Assembly (NCBI GenBank): GCA_910575565.1 | Contig: CAJTFL010000018.1 | Location: 23,089-87,088, forward strand | Length of the DNA stretch: 64,000 bases | Direction of reading: 5' to 3' | Source: Lachnospiraceae bacterium | Lineage (GTDB): Bacteria > Bacillota > Clostridia > Lachnospirales > Lachnospiraceae | Part shown: piece after piece, positions 18,056 through 25,280 of the stretch | How positions within the stretch are numbered: position 1 is the stretch's first letter | How the letters are laid out: each line of letters opens with the position of its first letter | The notes under the pieces: model-generated | What the model saw: only the letters and a program-made list of their open reading frames with translations | Database searches by the model: none | Told to the model about the DNA's origin: nothing | Position numbers and translations under genes: made by a program

Positions 18056-19105
18056 ATGTGCTTTGCTATAGCCGCCTATGCGGCATATTCAAAAAATGAA
18101 AATATAAGATTGCAAAGCTCCTCAGGAGCTATATTCACATTATTTGCAGAAAACGTCATACATGAAAATGGCGCTGTATATGGAGTAGCGATGACAGATG
18201 ATTGTTATGAAGCGAGTTTTTTTAGAATAACGGATATTGATTCCCTCGCAAAATTACGTGGCTCCAAATATTTACAAGCAAAGTTAGGTGATACTTATAT
18301 CCAGGTTAAAAACGATTTGGAAAAAGGATTGAGTGTTTTATTTAGCGGGACAGGTTGCCAGGTTAACGGGTTAAAAGCCTTTCTTGGCAGGGAATATGAC
18401 AATTTGTTTTGCATAGATGTTATTTGCCATGGAACGCCGTCGCCAGCACTTTGGAGAAAGTATGTTAGACATATGGAGGATAAAAATGAAAGCAAGCTTA
18501 TCCATGTAAATTTCCGCTGTAAGGATAGTAGCTGGAATGATTTTGGCATGAAAGAAATTGATGAACATAGCAATGAAGTTTACATATCAAAGGATATTGA
18601 TCCATATATGCAGATGTTTCTTAGAGATTACTGTTTAAGGCCTTCATGCTACAAATGTATCGCAAAGGATAAAAAATGTTCAGATATTAGCATTGCTGAT
18701 TTTTGGGGAATTGAATCGGTTGCCCCGGAAATGTGTGATGGGAAAGGCACTTCCCTTATTCTTGTAAGAACGAAGAAAGGGAAAAAGGCTTTTGAGCAAA
18801 TAAATGATAAAATTGTGATGAAGACCGTTTCCTATGAAGATGCCGTAAAGGGGAATCCGGCAGAGTATAGATCCGCAAAGCGGCCAGAACAGAGGGATAC
18901 CTTTTTTATTGATATGAAAATGATGGATTTTTCTGAACTTAAACAGAAATACGTTGTTAAAATACAAGTTCCTCTAAAAAGAAGAATTAAGAATGCGATA
19001 AAGAAAATAGCACTGCAAACACCATTCCGAAGGCTGCTCGGGGGGGTAAAATGTAGTGGAAATTATGGATTGCTATTTGTTTGGCAAACGAAAGGTGCGG
19101 GCTGA
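18056..19105 (+). CDS. F420 hydrogenase/dehydrogenase beta-subunit-like protein lacking its ferredoxin domain
   Basis: About 349 residues match the C-terminal two domains of this family: LQSSSGAIFTLFAE, SGTGCQVNGLKAFLG, DVICHGTPSPALWRKY and the cysteine-rich CLRPSCYKC with ISIADFWGIE. Full-length members begin with a two-cluster ferredoxin domain; this one begins directly after where that domain would end. A detached ferredoxin piece lies 0.8 kb downstream at 19885-20094. ATG 18056 is chosen; GTG 18047 is an alternative that overlaps the flippase gene. Family members often accompany pyruvyl transferases in polysaccharide clusters and are thought to be flavin/iron-sulfur redox proteins. Function may be impaired. 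Confidence 0.8.
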   Translation: MCFAIAAYAAYSKNENIRLQSSSGAIFTLFAENVIHENGAVYGVAMTDDCYEASFFRITDIDSLAKLRGSKYLQAKLGDTYIQVKNDLEKGLSVLFSGTGCQVNGLKAFLGREYDNLFCIDVICHGTPSPALWRKYVRHMEDKNESKLIHVNFRCKDSSWNDFGMKEIDEHSNEVYISKDIDPYMQMFLRDYCLRPSCYKCIAKDKKCSDISIADFWGIESVAPEMCDGKGTSLILVRTKKGKKAFEQINDKIVMKTVSYEDAVKGNPAEYRSAKRPEQRDTFFIDMKMMDFSELKQKYVVKIQVPLKRRIKNAIKKIALQTPFRRLLGGVKCSGNYGLLFVWQTKGAG

Positions 19106-19124
19106 ACGGAATTTTTTCGTAAAA

Positions 19125-19309
19125 TTTAACCTATCAAGGAAGTCCCACGCTTCTAAGTCGTAAAGACGAAAGCGGTGGGGTGGGGGACTTGCCCAAGTCA
19201 AGTGGGGTGCAAGCCCCATCTGACAAGCTGCGATAACAGCATAGGGAGATGAGGAAGTAGCAAAGCGGAGGGTCTGCCCCGCTTTACCGGATATTCCGAA
19301 TTTCCTTTG
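19125..19309. repeat. Dispersed repeat copy A with an inserted hairpin segment
   Basis: TTTAACCTATCAAG (19125-19138) and CAAGCTGCGATAACAGC onward (19224-19309) together match, at roughly 85% by eye, the continuous copy B that follows the MBOAT gene (28454-28550). In this copy an extra segment of about 85-90 bases interrupts the match and is bordered by CAAG on each side. The extra segment folds into nested hairpins: AAGTCCC pairs with GGGACTT around CACGCTT/AAGCGGTG, followed by TGGGG-TGCAAG-CCCCA. This resembles the structured right end of IS605-type elements, but no transposase is present. Confidence 0.65.
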
Positions 19310-19322
19310 CCCCACAGAATAT

Positions 19323-19811
19323 ACTTACGATGCGCAAATTTTAAAAGATTGGTTTCTGGAACAACTTTCTCATCTTTCCAATGTGAAAATTATTTGCCGC
19401 CATAAACCGGAAAGAATAAAAGAAGCGGGGGGTTATGGGTGGTAAAAGCGGGAGAGATTACTGCGGGAAGCTCCATTCATTTTAAATGCGTCTTATGCCA
19501 GTGTAAATGAGCTTCATCATATGGTAGGTTTCCTTATGCTTCCGATTAAATACGAAAAGTGTGAAATCATTCTCTGCATAGTAGATGAAAGGGTACAGCC
19601 TTTGCGGGAAATTTTTCAGACTTATGAATTGCTGGCATATCTCTCTGTTCGTGCAACGCAAATTGGCGATAAGGTTTGTGAAGTGCTGGTGTTTAGGGTT
19701 TATCCAAAAGGAGGGAAAACGCCGACGAAAATCAGCTTGTGGAAAGGGAATAAGGAGCTGTTAAGGATTTTATTTCGGAACATGATGGGGATGTATAATC
19801 CTGGAAATTAA
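19323..19811 (+). pseudogene. Unrecognised gene remnant interrupted by an in-frame stop
   Basis: One frame reads through 19323-19442, meets TAA at 19443-19445, and continues in the same frame to the stop at 19809-19811, giving about 162 codons without frameshift. The first part contains QILKDWFLEQLSHLSNVKII; the second contains REAPFILNASYASVNELHH and VDERVQPLREIFQTYEL. It has no start codon with a ribosome site and begins directly after repeat copy A, so the 5' end is also missing. I do not recognise the family. It is probably a dead fragment. Confidence 0.5.
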
Positions 19812-19820
19812 TTTATTTCT

Positions 19821-19861
19821 GCGAGCAATGAGCCAAGTGCCGTGTTTGCATGGGCATTTGA
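19821..19861 (+). repeat. Dispersed repeat R2, copy 1
   Basis: GCGAGCAATGAGCCAAGTGC followed by CGTGTTTGCATGGGCATTTGA recurs with three to four differences at 34068-34108, and its right half recurs at 20898-20918. Copies 1 and 2 begin within 12 bases after a stop codon. Confidence 0.65.
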
Positions 19862-19884
19862 CTTTAGGAGAAAGGAAGGATAGA

Positions 19885-20094
19885 TTGAAGGATATACCAA
19901 TTTTATATAGAAGAAAAGAAGAGTGCTGCGGGTGTACTGCCTGTTATGCGATTTGTCCAAGCGCTGCTATAGTAATGGTTGAAGATGAAGAAGGCTTTGA
20001 ATATCCCCAGGTGGATGAAAGCAAATGCATAAGATGTTATCGATGCGTAAACGTTTGTCCGTTTAAAGATGCAAGTGGGCGTATGTCCAGTTAG
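19885..20094 (+). CDS. Detached two-cluster ferredoxin domain (fragment)
   Basis: This is a 69-residue frame with two CxxCxxCxxxCP motifs: CCGCTACYAICP and CIRCYRCVNVCP, each able to hold a [4Fe-4S] cluster. TTG 19885 is preferred because AAGGAAGGA precedes it; the frame also opens upstream through the R2 repeat. The sequence corresponds to the N-terminal domain normally fused to F420-hydrogenase-beta-like proteins and breaks off just after the second cluster. The matching remainder is the gene at 18056-19105, upstream rather than downstream. It is a rearrangement product or the relic of a second copy. Confidence 0.65.
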   Translation: MKDIPILYRRKEECCGCTACYAICPSAAIVMVEDEEGFEYPQVDESKCIRCYRCVNVCPFKDASGRMSS

Positions 20095-20137
20095 TGATAT
20101 AGGATTTAGCGAGTGGAAATGTTTTTTAGATTTTGCC

Positions 20138-20166
20138 TTGCCTTTTCCTTGTTGGTTTCTTATAAT
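20138..20166 (+). promoter_or_regulatory. Promoter for the GNAT gene
   Basis: TTGCCT (20138-20143) and TATAAT (20161-20166) are separated by 17 bases, about 100 bases before the acetyltransferase start. Confidence 0.5.
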
Positions 20167-20265
20167 AGTAAATATTTATGTTGGCAATCATTTTAACTTT
20201 ACAAGGACAAAAATATGCCGGGGAAAGCTTGGCAAATTTCACAAAACACACGGAGGCCCCAACAA

Positions 20266-20859
20266 ATGCTTCAATACAGACCCCTTCAAGAACAGGAACT
20301 ATGCCGCGATTTATTCCAATCCTTCATCCGCCGCCAGGTAGTGACCAAATGCTGGCGGAAGGATGATGGAATAAGCAAGGATAACGGAACAAGCAAGGAT
20401 AACGGAACAAGTAAGGATAACAAAACAAGCAGCAAATGGGTGATAAAAGACGCCCCATTCATTGACGACTGGACGGAAAGCGACTATCAGGTACTGATAT
20501 CCTGCCTGAAAAATACGCTCCGCACCGGAGGCTTTGTATATGCCGCATTCCTTGACGGAGCGCTGAAAGGCTTTGTCTCGGTGGAGGCGGGGCTGTTTGG
20601 CGGCGGGCAAAAGTACCTTGATCTGTCCAGCATCCATGTATCGGCGGATATGCGGCATAAAGGGATTGGCAAAGAGCTTTTTATAGCGGCGAAAAGGTGG
20701 GCGAAGGCTCAAGGGGCCGGAAAACTTTATATTTCCGCCCATTCGGCAGTGGAAAGCCAGGCTTTTTACCGGAAAATGGGCTGCGTGGAGGCGGAAGAAT
20801 ACAACGAAAAGCACGTGGAGGCGGAGCCTTTCGACTGCCAGTTAGAATGTATTTTATAA
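20266..20859 (+). CDS. GNAT-family N-acetyltransferase with a hexapeptide-repeat insertion
   Basis: The protein has 197 residues. The acetyl-CoA-binding core is seen in DLSSIHVSADMRHKGIGKEL (beta4 and the RxxGxG/A-type loop) and in SAHSAVESQAFYRKMGCVEA (the Asn/Ser-x-x-A-x-x-F-Y-x-x-x-G-F-like end). The frame extends to 20215, but ATG 20266 has GGAGG nine bases upstream and is preferred. After about residue 35 a tandem repeat inserts three copies of a Ser-Lys-Asp-Asn-Gly-Thr unit, absent from typical members. Its substrate is unknown. The last 27 bases of the gene are nearly duplicated at 22038-22064. Confidence 0.83.
   Translation: MLQYRPLQEQELCRDLFQSFIRRQVVTKCWRKDDGISKDNGTSKDNGTSKDNKTSSKWVIKDAPFIDDWTESDYQVLISCLKNTLRTGGFVYAAFLDGALKGFVSVEAGLFGGGQKYLDLSSIHVSADMRHKGIGKELFIAAKRWAKAQGAGKLYISAHSAVESQAFYRKMGCVEAEEYNEKHVEAEPFDCQLECIL
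20368..20421 (+). repeat. Three tandem 18-base units inside the GNAT gene
   Basis: Unit GGAACAAGCAAGGATAAC, three copies with one or two substitutions plus a decaying fourth. In frame, it adds Ser-Lys-Asp-Asn-Gly-Thr repeats to a surface loop. Confidence 0.85.
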
Positions 20860-21112
20860 TAACGGTTCATCCAGTGGGAATCGCATGAAGGAAAATTGTG
20901 CTTGCATGAGCATTTGACTAATATTCTCACTCGAAAGGGACTGTGCTTCGCATTTGATGCATTGAAAATATAGCTTATCGGAATTTGCGAAGCAAATTTC
21001 GATAAAAGGCGCAAAGCGCCGTAAATCTAATGACAGGGTTCGCGTAGCGGTTCCTGGAATATAGCTTACAAGAAGCTTATTTTTGCTTCCGATAATATAT
21101 TTTGCAGACAGG
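20860..21112. other. Intergenic stretch between the GNAT and toxin-antitoxin genes
   Basis: No gene is seen. It contains the right half of repeat R2 (20898-20918) and several short imperfect inverted repeats such as GGCGCAAAGCGCC and TTGCGAAGCAA. It ends at the -35 element of the toxin-antitoxin promoter. The flanking duplication of the GNAT 3' end suggests the stretch arrived with the toxin-antitoxin pair. Confidence 0.5.
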
Positions 21113-21153
21113 TTGATGAATTAGCTAATTTAGAGTATAATAAAATTAGCTAA
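21113..21153 (+). promoter_or_regulatory. Toxin-antitoxin promoter overlapped by a palindromic operator
   Basis: TTGATG (21113-21118) and TATAAT (21136-21141) are 17 bases apart. Perfect 11-base inverted repeats TTAGCTAATTT (21121-21131) and AAATTAGCTAA (21143-21153) bracket the -10 box. Binding there by the Phd-type antitoxin, alone or with its toxin, would block RNA polymerase, which is the usual autoregulation of such operons. AAAGGAGG follows at 21157-21164. Confidence 0.82.
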
Positions 21154-21171
21154 AACAAAGGAGGCGATTCT

Positions 21172-21414
21172 ATGATTCCTGCAACCGCAACTGCGACCGA
21201 AATGCAGAATAATTTCGGAAAGTATCTGAATCTTGTGATGTCCGGACAGGAAATCATTGTGACAAAGAATGGGCGGGTAGTTGGACGCTTCATTCCGAAA
21301 GACGCTGCTGTGTCTTATCTGACCGATTCCCTTACTGGAATTTTGAAAGAGGATTACGACTTGGATGAGGTCAAGGCAGAAAGCATGAGGGCAAAGTATG
21401 GTTCTGTTGATTGA
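21172..21414 (+). CDS. Type II antitoxin, Phd/YefM family
   Basis: The 80-residue protein has the Phd/YefM N-terminal DNA-binding fold (TATEMQNNFGKYLNLVMSG, then IIVTKNGRVVGRFIP) and an acidic C-terminal tail (KEDYDLDEVKAESM) that would wrap the toxin. The start is set by AAAGGAGG seven bases upstream. The stop lies inside the toxin gene, 17 bases past its ATG, so the two are coupled. It should neutralise the PIN toxin and repress the operon through the palindrome upstream. Confidence 0.9.
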   Translation: MIPATATATEMQNNFGKYLNLVMSGQEIIVTKNGRVVGRFIPKDAAVSYLTDSLTGILKEDYDLDEVKAESMRAKYGSVD

Positions 21415-21805
21415 TACTAATGTTGTGCTGGATGTTCTGCTGAATCGACCGGAATTTGTAAAAGCATCTTCGATGATCTGGAAGATCTGCGAGACGGAAC
21501 AGGCCAAGGGGTACATTTCTGCGCTGACGTATGCGAACATGATGTATGTTATGAGAAAGCAGCTGACATCGGAGCAGATTGAGGAAGTTTTCTGTAAGCT
21601 GAATCTGATTTTTGAATTTGCCGATTTTAGTTCGGCAGTTCTGGAAAGAGCTGTGAACATGAAATGGAAAGATTTCGAGGATGCCGTTCAAAGTGCAACT
21701 GCGGAGTCTGTCCATGCCGACTATATCATCACAAGAAATTTGAAGGATTTCACCCAGAGTAAGGTCATGGCATTTACACCGGCTGAACTTCTGGCAAGAA
21801 TCTAA
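21398..21805 (+). CDS. Type II toxin, PIN-domain ribonuclease (VapC-like)
   Basis: The 135-residue PIN domain has metal-binding acidic residues in LIDTNVVLDVLLNRPEF (first Asp about residue 6), KDFEDAVQSATAE (Glu/Asp about 90-91) and ADYIITRNLKDF (Asp about 110). VapC toxins cleave specific RNAs, often tRNA or rRNA. Pairing with a Phd-type rather than a VapB-type antitoxin is common in clostridia. It overlaps the antitoxin gene by 17 bases. Confidence 0.88.
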   Translation: MVLLIDTNVVLDVLLNRPEFVKASSMIWKICETEQAKGYISALTYANMMYVMRKQLTSEQIEEVFCKLNLIFEFADFSSAVLERAVNMKWKDFEDAVQSATAESVHADYIITRNLKDFTQSKVMAFTPAELLARI

Positions 21806-21892
21806 AACTGCGATATTACTGGTAAGTGCCTCAAAGATGGCGTAGTGGTAAAGCAGTCTATGTTCTGCTATGAATGCCAGTCACCTCTGTAG
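21806..21892 (+). pseudogene. C-terminal gene scrap with CxxC motif
   Basis: Directly after the toxin stop, a frame without a start codon reads 28 residues to TAG 21890-21892, including CDITGKCLKDGVV and FCYECQSPL. The four spaced cysteines and the clean stop look like the tail of a zinc-ribbon or mobile-element protein. The rest of that gene is absent. Identity unknown. Confidence 0.35.
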
Positions 21893-21906
21893 CGTTTGTA
21901 AAAAAT

Positions 21907-21928
21907 GGCGGGGAACTTCCCCGCCTTT
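21907..21928 (+). terminator. Terminator-like hairpin after the toxin-antitoxin operon
   Basis: GGCGGGG pairs with CCCCGCC around AACTT (21907-21925), followed by only three T. It is a strong stem but has a weak U-tract. Confidence 0.5.
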
Positions 21929-22037
21929 GATGAACCTGGGTCTTGCGACCAGCCCAAGAGAAATCACTGATTTCTTTATATTCAGTGTATGCGAAAGGGC
22001 AAAAAAATACAAGTAAAATTTTTGTAAATCTTCATCC

Positions 22038-22064
22038 GGAACCTTTCGGCTGCCAGTTAGAGTG
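22038..22064 (+). repeat. Second copy of the GNAT gene's 3' end
   Basis: This 27-base stretch matches 20823-20849, near the end of the GNAT gene, at 24 of 27 positions and keeps the same reading (Glu-Pro-Phe-x-Cys-Gln-Leu-Glu-Cys). The toxin-antitoxin pair lies between the two copies. Confidence 0.7.
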
Positions 22065-22097
22065 CAGGTTATAGGGGATTAAGGATTGGATTAGGGA

Positions 22098-23315
22098 CTA
22101 CGCCAAAAGCCAATCCAGCACATTCACCACGTTAATGCCGTCATAATTTCCTAAGGAAAAATAGTCTAAGGTCAGGACAGTTTTTTCATAGTTATCCTTT
22201 ATTTTTTTTAACGGGCGCATTTCCCGTTCAAAGGTTTCCTGGGCGGTCATGTCTGCTGTTACCTGGTAGTAGGTCAGGATGCCTTGTTTTTGTGCCACAA
22301 AATCAACTTCTGTGGTTTGGTATTTTCCGATGGTTACTTGGTATCCACGCCGCATAAGCTCAAAAAAAACAATATTTTCAATGGAAAATCCCAGGTCGTA
22401 TTGCCTTCTGGGAAGGATGTGGCTGCGCAGCCCCAAATCCACCATATATAGTTTTTTGTTTGCTTTTAACAGCTGTTTTCCCACAAGGTCAAACCGTTCC
22501 GCTGGATAGAATACGAAGGATTGAGTCAAAGCTTCCACATAACTGCTGACAGTATTAGGGGAAATTTTACGCCCGGAAGAAACCAGGTAATCGGTTATGC
22601 TTTTTATGGAAACGGGGCTTCCGATTACGCTGGCAAGATAGCGCGCTATGGTTTTCAGCAGGGGGATATCGGTGATTTGCCGTTTTTCCGGATCCTGTTC
22701 CCTGCGGTTTTGCCGATCTTCAATATCCCGGACGATAACCGTGTTATAAATCCCTTCAAGGTAAGTTTCGGTTTTTTCATCGGTTCTGTTCATGGTGGCG
22801 ATATAAGGCAGCCCGCCGCTTTTCATGTATTCCGCGAAGGCTTGCCCGGGAGGCATTCCTGTGGCTTCGATATATTCACGGAAGGAGAGGGGAAGCATGG
22901 AAATTTCCACATAGCGCCCGGTGAGCAAAGTTGCCAGATCGCTGGAAAGAAGGTAGGCATTGGATCCGGTGATGTAAAGATCGATATTTTCTTTTACGTA
23001 AAGGCTATCCACCGTTTTTTCAAAGAATGGTACTTTCTGGATCTCATCCAGTAAAATATAGGTCATCCGGTTAGGGCAAAGGCGTTCTTTGATGTACTGG
23101 TATAATGCTTTATAGTCCAGAAGATGTTCATATTCCAATTCTTCAAAATTAATGGAGATAATCTGCTCCTGCTTTATTTCGTTTTGCAGCAAATGATTTT
23201 GGTATTGCTTTAGCAGTGTGGATTTCCCGCACCGCCGGATTCCGGTAATTACTTTAATGATGGGCTCGTCTTTCCATGAAAGCAGCTGCAGCAGATATTC
23301 TTTACGCAAAATCAT
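22098..23315 (-). CDS. AAA-type ATPase with DUF4143 domain
   Basis: The 405-residue protein has Walker A in TGIRRCGKSTLLKQY (about 24-38), Walker B in TYILLDEIQKVP (about 84-95), and the family's sensor segment LYITGSNAYLLSSDLATLLTGRY. A DUF4143 domain occupies about residues 200-340, and the C-terminal part (GYQVTIGKYQTTEVDFVAQK) resembles a PD-(D/E)XK-like nuclease core. The start has GGAGGC upstream on the minus strand. These proteins are widespread in gut bacteria and archaea, with no settled function. It is a single gene, not an operon. Confidence 0.88.
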   Translation of the reverse strand: MILRKEYLLQLLSWKDEPIIKVITGIRRCGKSTLLKQYQNHLLQNEIKQEQIISINFEELEYEHLLDYKALYQYIKERLCPNRMTYILLDEIQKVPFFEKTVDSLYVKENIDLYITGSNAYLLSSDLATLLTGRYVEISMLPLSFREYIEATGMPPGQAFAEYMKSGGLPYIATMNRTDEKTETYLEGIYNTVIVRDIEDRQNRREQDPEKRQITDIPLLKTIARYLASVIGSPVSIKSITDYLVSSGRKISPNTVSSYVEALTQSFVFYPAERFDLVGKQLLKANKKLYMVDLGLRSHILPRRQYDLGFSIENIVFFELMRRGYQVTIGKYQTTEVDFVAQKQGILTYYQVTADMTAQETFEREMRPLKKIKDNYEKTVLTLDYFSLGNYDGINVVNVLDWLLA

Positions 23316-23413
23316 CCCATATGCCTCCTTTTCCGAAATATGTTAATCATATATTCCCATTATAGCATATAATATGGAAAAAAACAAAAAATATTCCAAA
23401 TTCGGAATTTTTT

Positions 23414-24763
23414 TTAGCCATTCTCGCTGTTCTCGCTAAAACGCCCCCTATGCTGGATTCGGGAGCGTTTTTCGATTTCATTAAACGGCATTTGGGAAGA
23501 GATCGACAGCAGCACTTCCTCTAATCTGGGGTTGATTTTCAGCTTCCGCTCATTTTTCCTGCGCACGATGCCGTAACAGCCCACAGGGGAGAGATAAATA
23601 TCTTCGGGAGCGTCAGGAGATACAATGTCTTTCAGGGTTGAAAATGTGCAGTCTTCCGGTATGCTGGTGCAGTTTAGCACGATGCCGTTTTCTAAGGGAA
23701 TAAGCTCGTTTTTCCCCAAATTAAGGAACATTCCTTGGGAGGGCAGGGGTGTTTGCCGGCTTAACAGCATAAACGAGTTTGCTGGGATGATGGACTCTGT
23801 GCGTTGTTCCCCCATTAAGCGTATGCCCACCCAGCGGATGACAGGGATGGCCCAGGAATTCCCGATTCCCTGGTAGCGGTTTGTTTTTTTCGCACCCTTT
23901 AAATCCGTATAGTGATCCGGAAATCCCATTAGCCGTTCCGCTTCCAGGGGGGATAAACGCCGGATGCGTCCATCCTGAACGACGAATAAGGAACCATTGT
24001 ATGCGGCGGCATTGCCATTCCATTTCGTCCCGTAGGCGGAATACAGGCAGTCCGCATATTCGCGGAAGACTTCAAAGTGATGGCCTTCTTTTTCGAACTC
24101 CAGGGAAGCCGAAGGGTAATCTGGAAAATCCTTGTCATGATATTCAAAGAGCACGTTTTCCGGGAAGAAGTCTGTCCCTCCAGCGATGACGTAAAGGCGG
24201 CGGCGCTGCTGGGGCAGGCCAAAGTATTTAGCGTCAAGGACGCGCCAGGCGATATTGCGCGTTATGCCATGGATTACCCCGGCGGCAGGCCATCGGCCGC
24301 CAGCGGCCTTCAAAACATCAGGCAGTCCGGCGAGGGCGGACAGGAAGCAGCCGAAAGCGTTGGTTTTGTCGGTGAGCACACCTTCTACATTTTCCCAAAA
24401 CATCTTACAGCGGGTTAAGCCGGAATTTAAGCGTACCGTGTCATTGGCATCGATAAGATCAACAAACCTTAAGGTAAGGTTTCCCCGATCGTCGTTTAAG
24501 CCGTTTTGCCAGCCGGCAAGGGAGAAACCTTGGCAGGGCGTTCCGCCGCAGACAAGATCCGATGGATTGATTTTCTTTTGGAGCAGTAATTCAGGAATGT
24601 TATTCATGTCCCCAAGGTTTGGTGTCGTCGGGTATTTCTCTGCCAGCAGCCTTGAAGGAAACGCTGCTATTTCAGAAAACCAGTCAAAACGGACGCCGAA
24701 GGGCTCCCATGCCACGGTCGCTGCTTCAATCCCTGAGCATACGCTCCCAACTGTCTGGATCAT
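23414..24763 (-). CDS. C5 DNA cytosine methyltransferase (solitary)
   Basis: The 449-residue protein has motif I GSVCSGIEAATVAWEPFG (SAM binding), motif IV GGTPCQGFSLAG with the catalytic Cys, motif VI ENVEGVL, motif VIII RRRLYVIAG and motif X QGIGNSWAIPVIRWVG in the right order. A tail of roughly 120 residues follows motif X and is not part of the minimal enzyme. The style (short TRD, MGFPDHYTD) resembles phage-borne orphan methyltransferases. No restriction enzyme lies nearby, so it may be a phage or plasmid relic used to mask DNA. Recognition sequence unknown. Confidence 0.9.
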   Translation of the reverse strand: MIQTVGSVCSGIEAATVAWEPFGVRFDWFSEIAAFPSRLLAEKYPTTPNLGDMNNIPELLLQKKINPSDLVCGGTPCQGFSLAGWQNGLNDDRGNLTLRFVDLIDANDTVRLNSGLTRCKMFWENVEGVLTDKTNAFGCFLSALAGLPDVLKAAGGRWPAAGVIHGITRNIAWRVLDAKYFGLPQQRRRLYVIAGGTDFFPENVLFEYHDKDFPDYPSASLEFEKEGHHFEVFREYADCLYSAYGTKWNGNAAAYNGSLFVVQDGRIRRLSPLEAERLMGFPDHYTDLKGAKKTNRYQGIGNSWAIPVIRWVGIRLMGEQRTESIIPANSFMLLSRQTPLPSQGMFLNLGKNELIPLENGIVLNCTSIPEDCTFSTLKDIVSPDAPEDIYLSPVGCYGIVRRKNERKLKINPRLEEVLLSISSQMPFNEIEKRSRIQHRGRFSENSENG

Positions 24764-24879
24764 ACAAAAAAACCTCCAATTCTTATGCAGATTGATTATA
24801 GCAGACGGAAGCGGGAAAGTCGATATTTCTTGCGGATCTCCTGCGCAGCAAATTTTCCCTGCAATGAGAACTGACGGTT

Positions 24880-24933
24880 ACTGTACTGACCCATGACTAA
24901 TCACTCCGCTGAATAGTCATGGGTCAGTACAGT
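24880..24933. repeat. Long inverted repeat, 20-base arms
   Basis: ACTGTACTGACCCATGACTA (24880-24899) and its exact reverse complement (24914-24933) flank a 14-base loop. The arms are perfect. The size suits a mobile-element end, a stable RNA hairpin or a two-way terminator without a T-run. Confidence 0.75.
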
Positions 24934-24989
24934 TATGGGGCCAAAGCATATGCTCCATCGCCACAGGCGATTTCAAATGGGCATATGCG

Positions 24990-25021
24990 GTTACGTTCAC
25001 AGGACACTTGTGAACAGTAAC
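24990..25021. repeat. Hairpin GTTAC/GTTCACA
   Basis: GTTACGTTCACA and TGTGAACAGTAAC pair around GGACACT with one bulge. Confidence 0.6.
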
Positions 25022-25280
25022 AACTGCCGCAACAAACCACCGCGATAAAATAACAAACGGTTGTGATTTTCCAAAAAATGTGCTATGCTTTTAGATAAAT
25101 AGTTCAGCCAGCGGAAAGTGCCGCAAGGCGCGTTTTTCCTTAAAGGGATGCTATACAGTGCGAATGGCGCGGCTGAACGGACGGTAACTGCTCATGCATG
25201 AGACAAACAACAGGCTAAAATGAATCAAGGCAAACAACGGACAAAAATAACGAACACAAGCAAAGGAATTGAAAAGGATA

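Larger units (their letters stand above)
24764..25280. other. 517-base gap rich in hairpins
   Basis: No gene is seen. It contains a 20-base-arm inverted repeat (24880-24933), a pair of GCATATGC sites about 35 bases apart, and a 12-base-class hairpin (24990-25021). The right part leads to the next gene. None of the hairpins is followed by a good T-run. Confidence 0.55.

Noticed and set aside
23414..24763. Part of a prophage
   Set aside because: The methyltransferase looks phage-like, but no integrase, structural, lysis or replication genes lie nearby.
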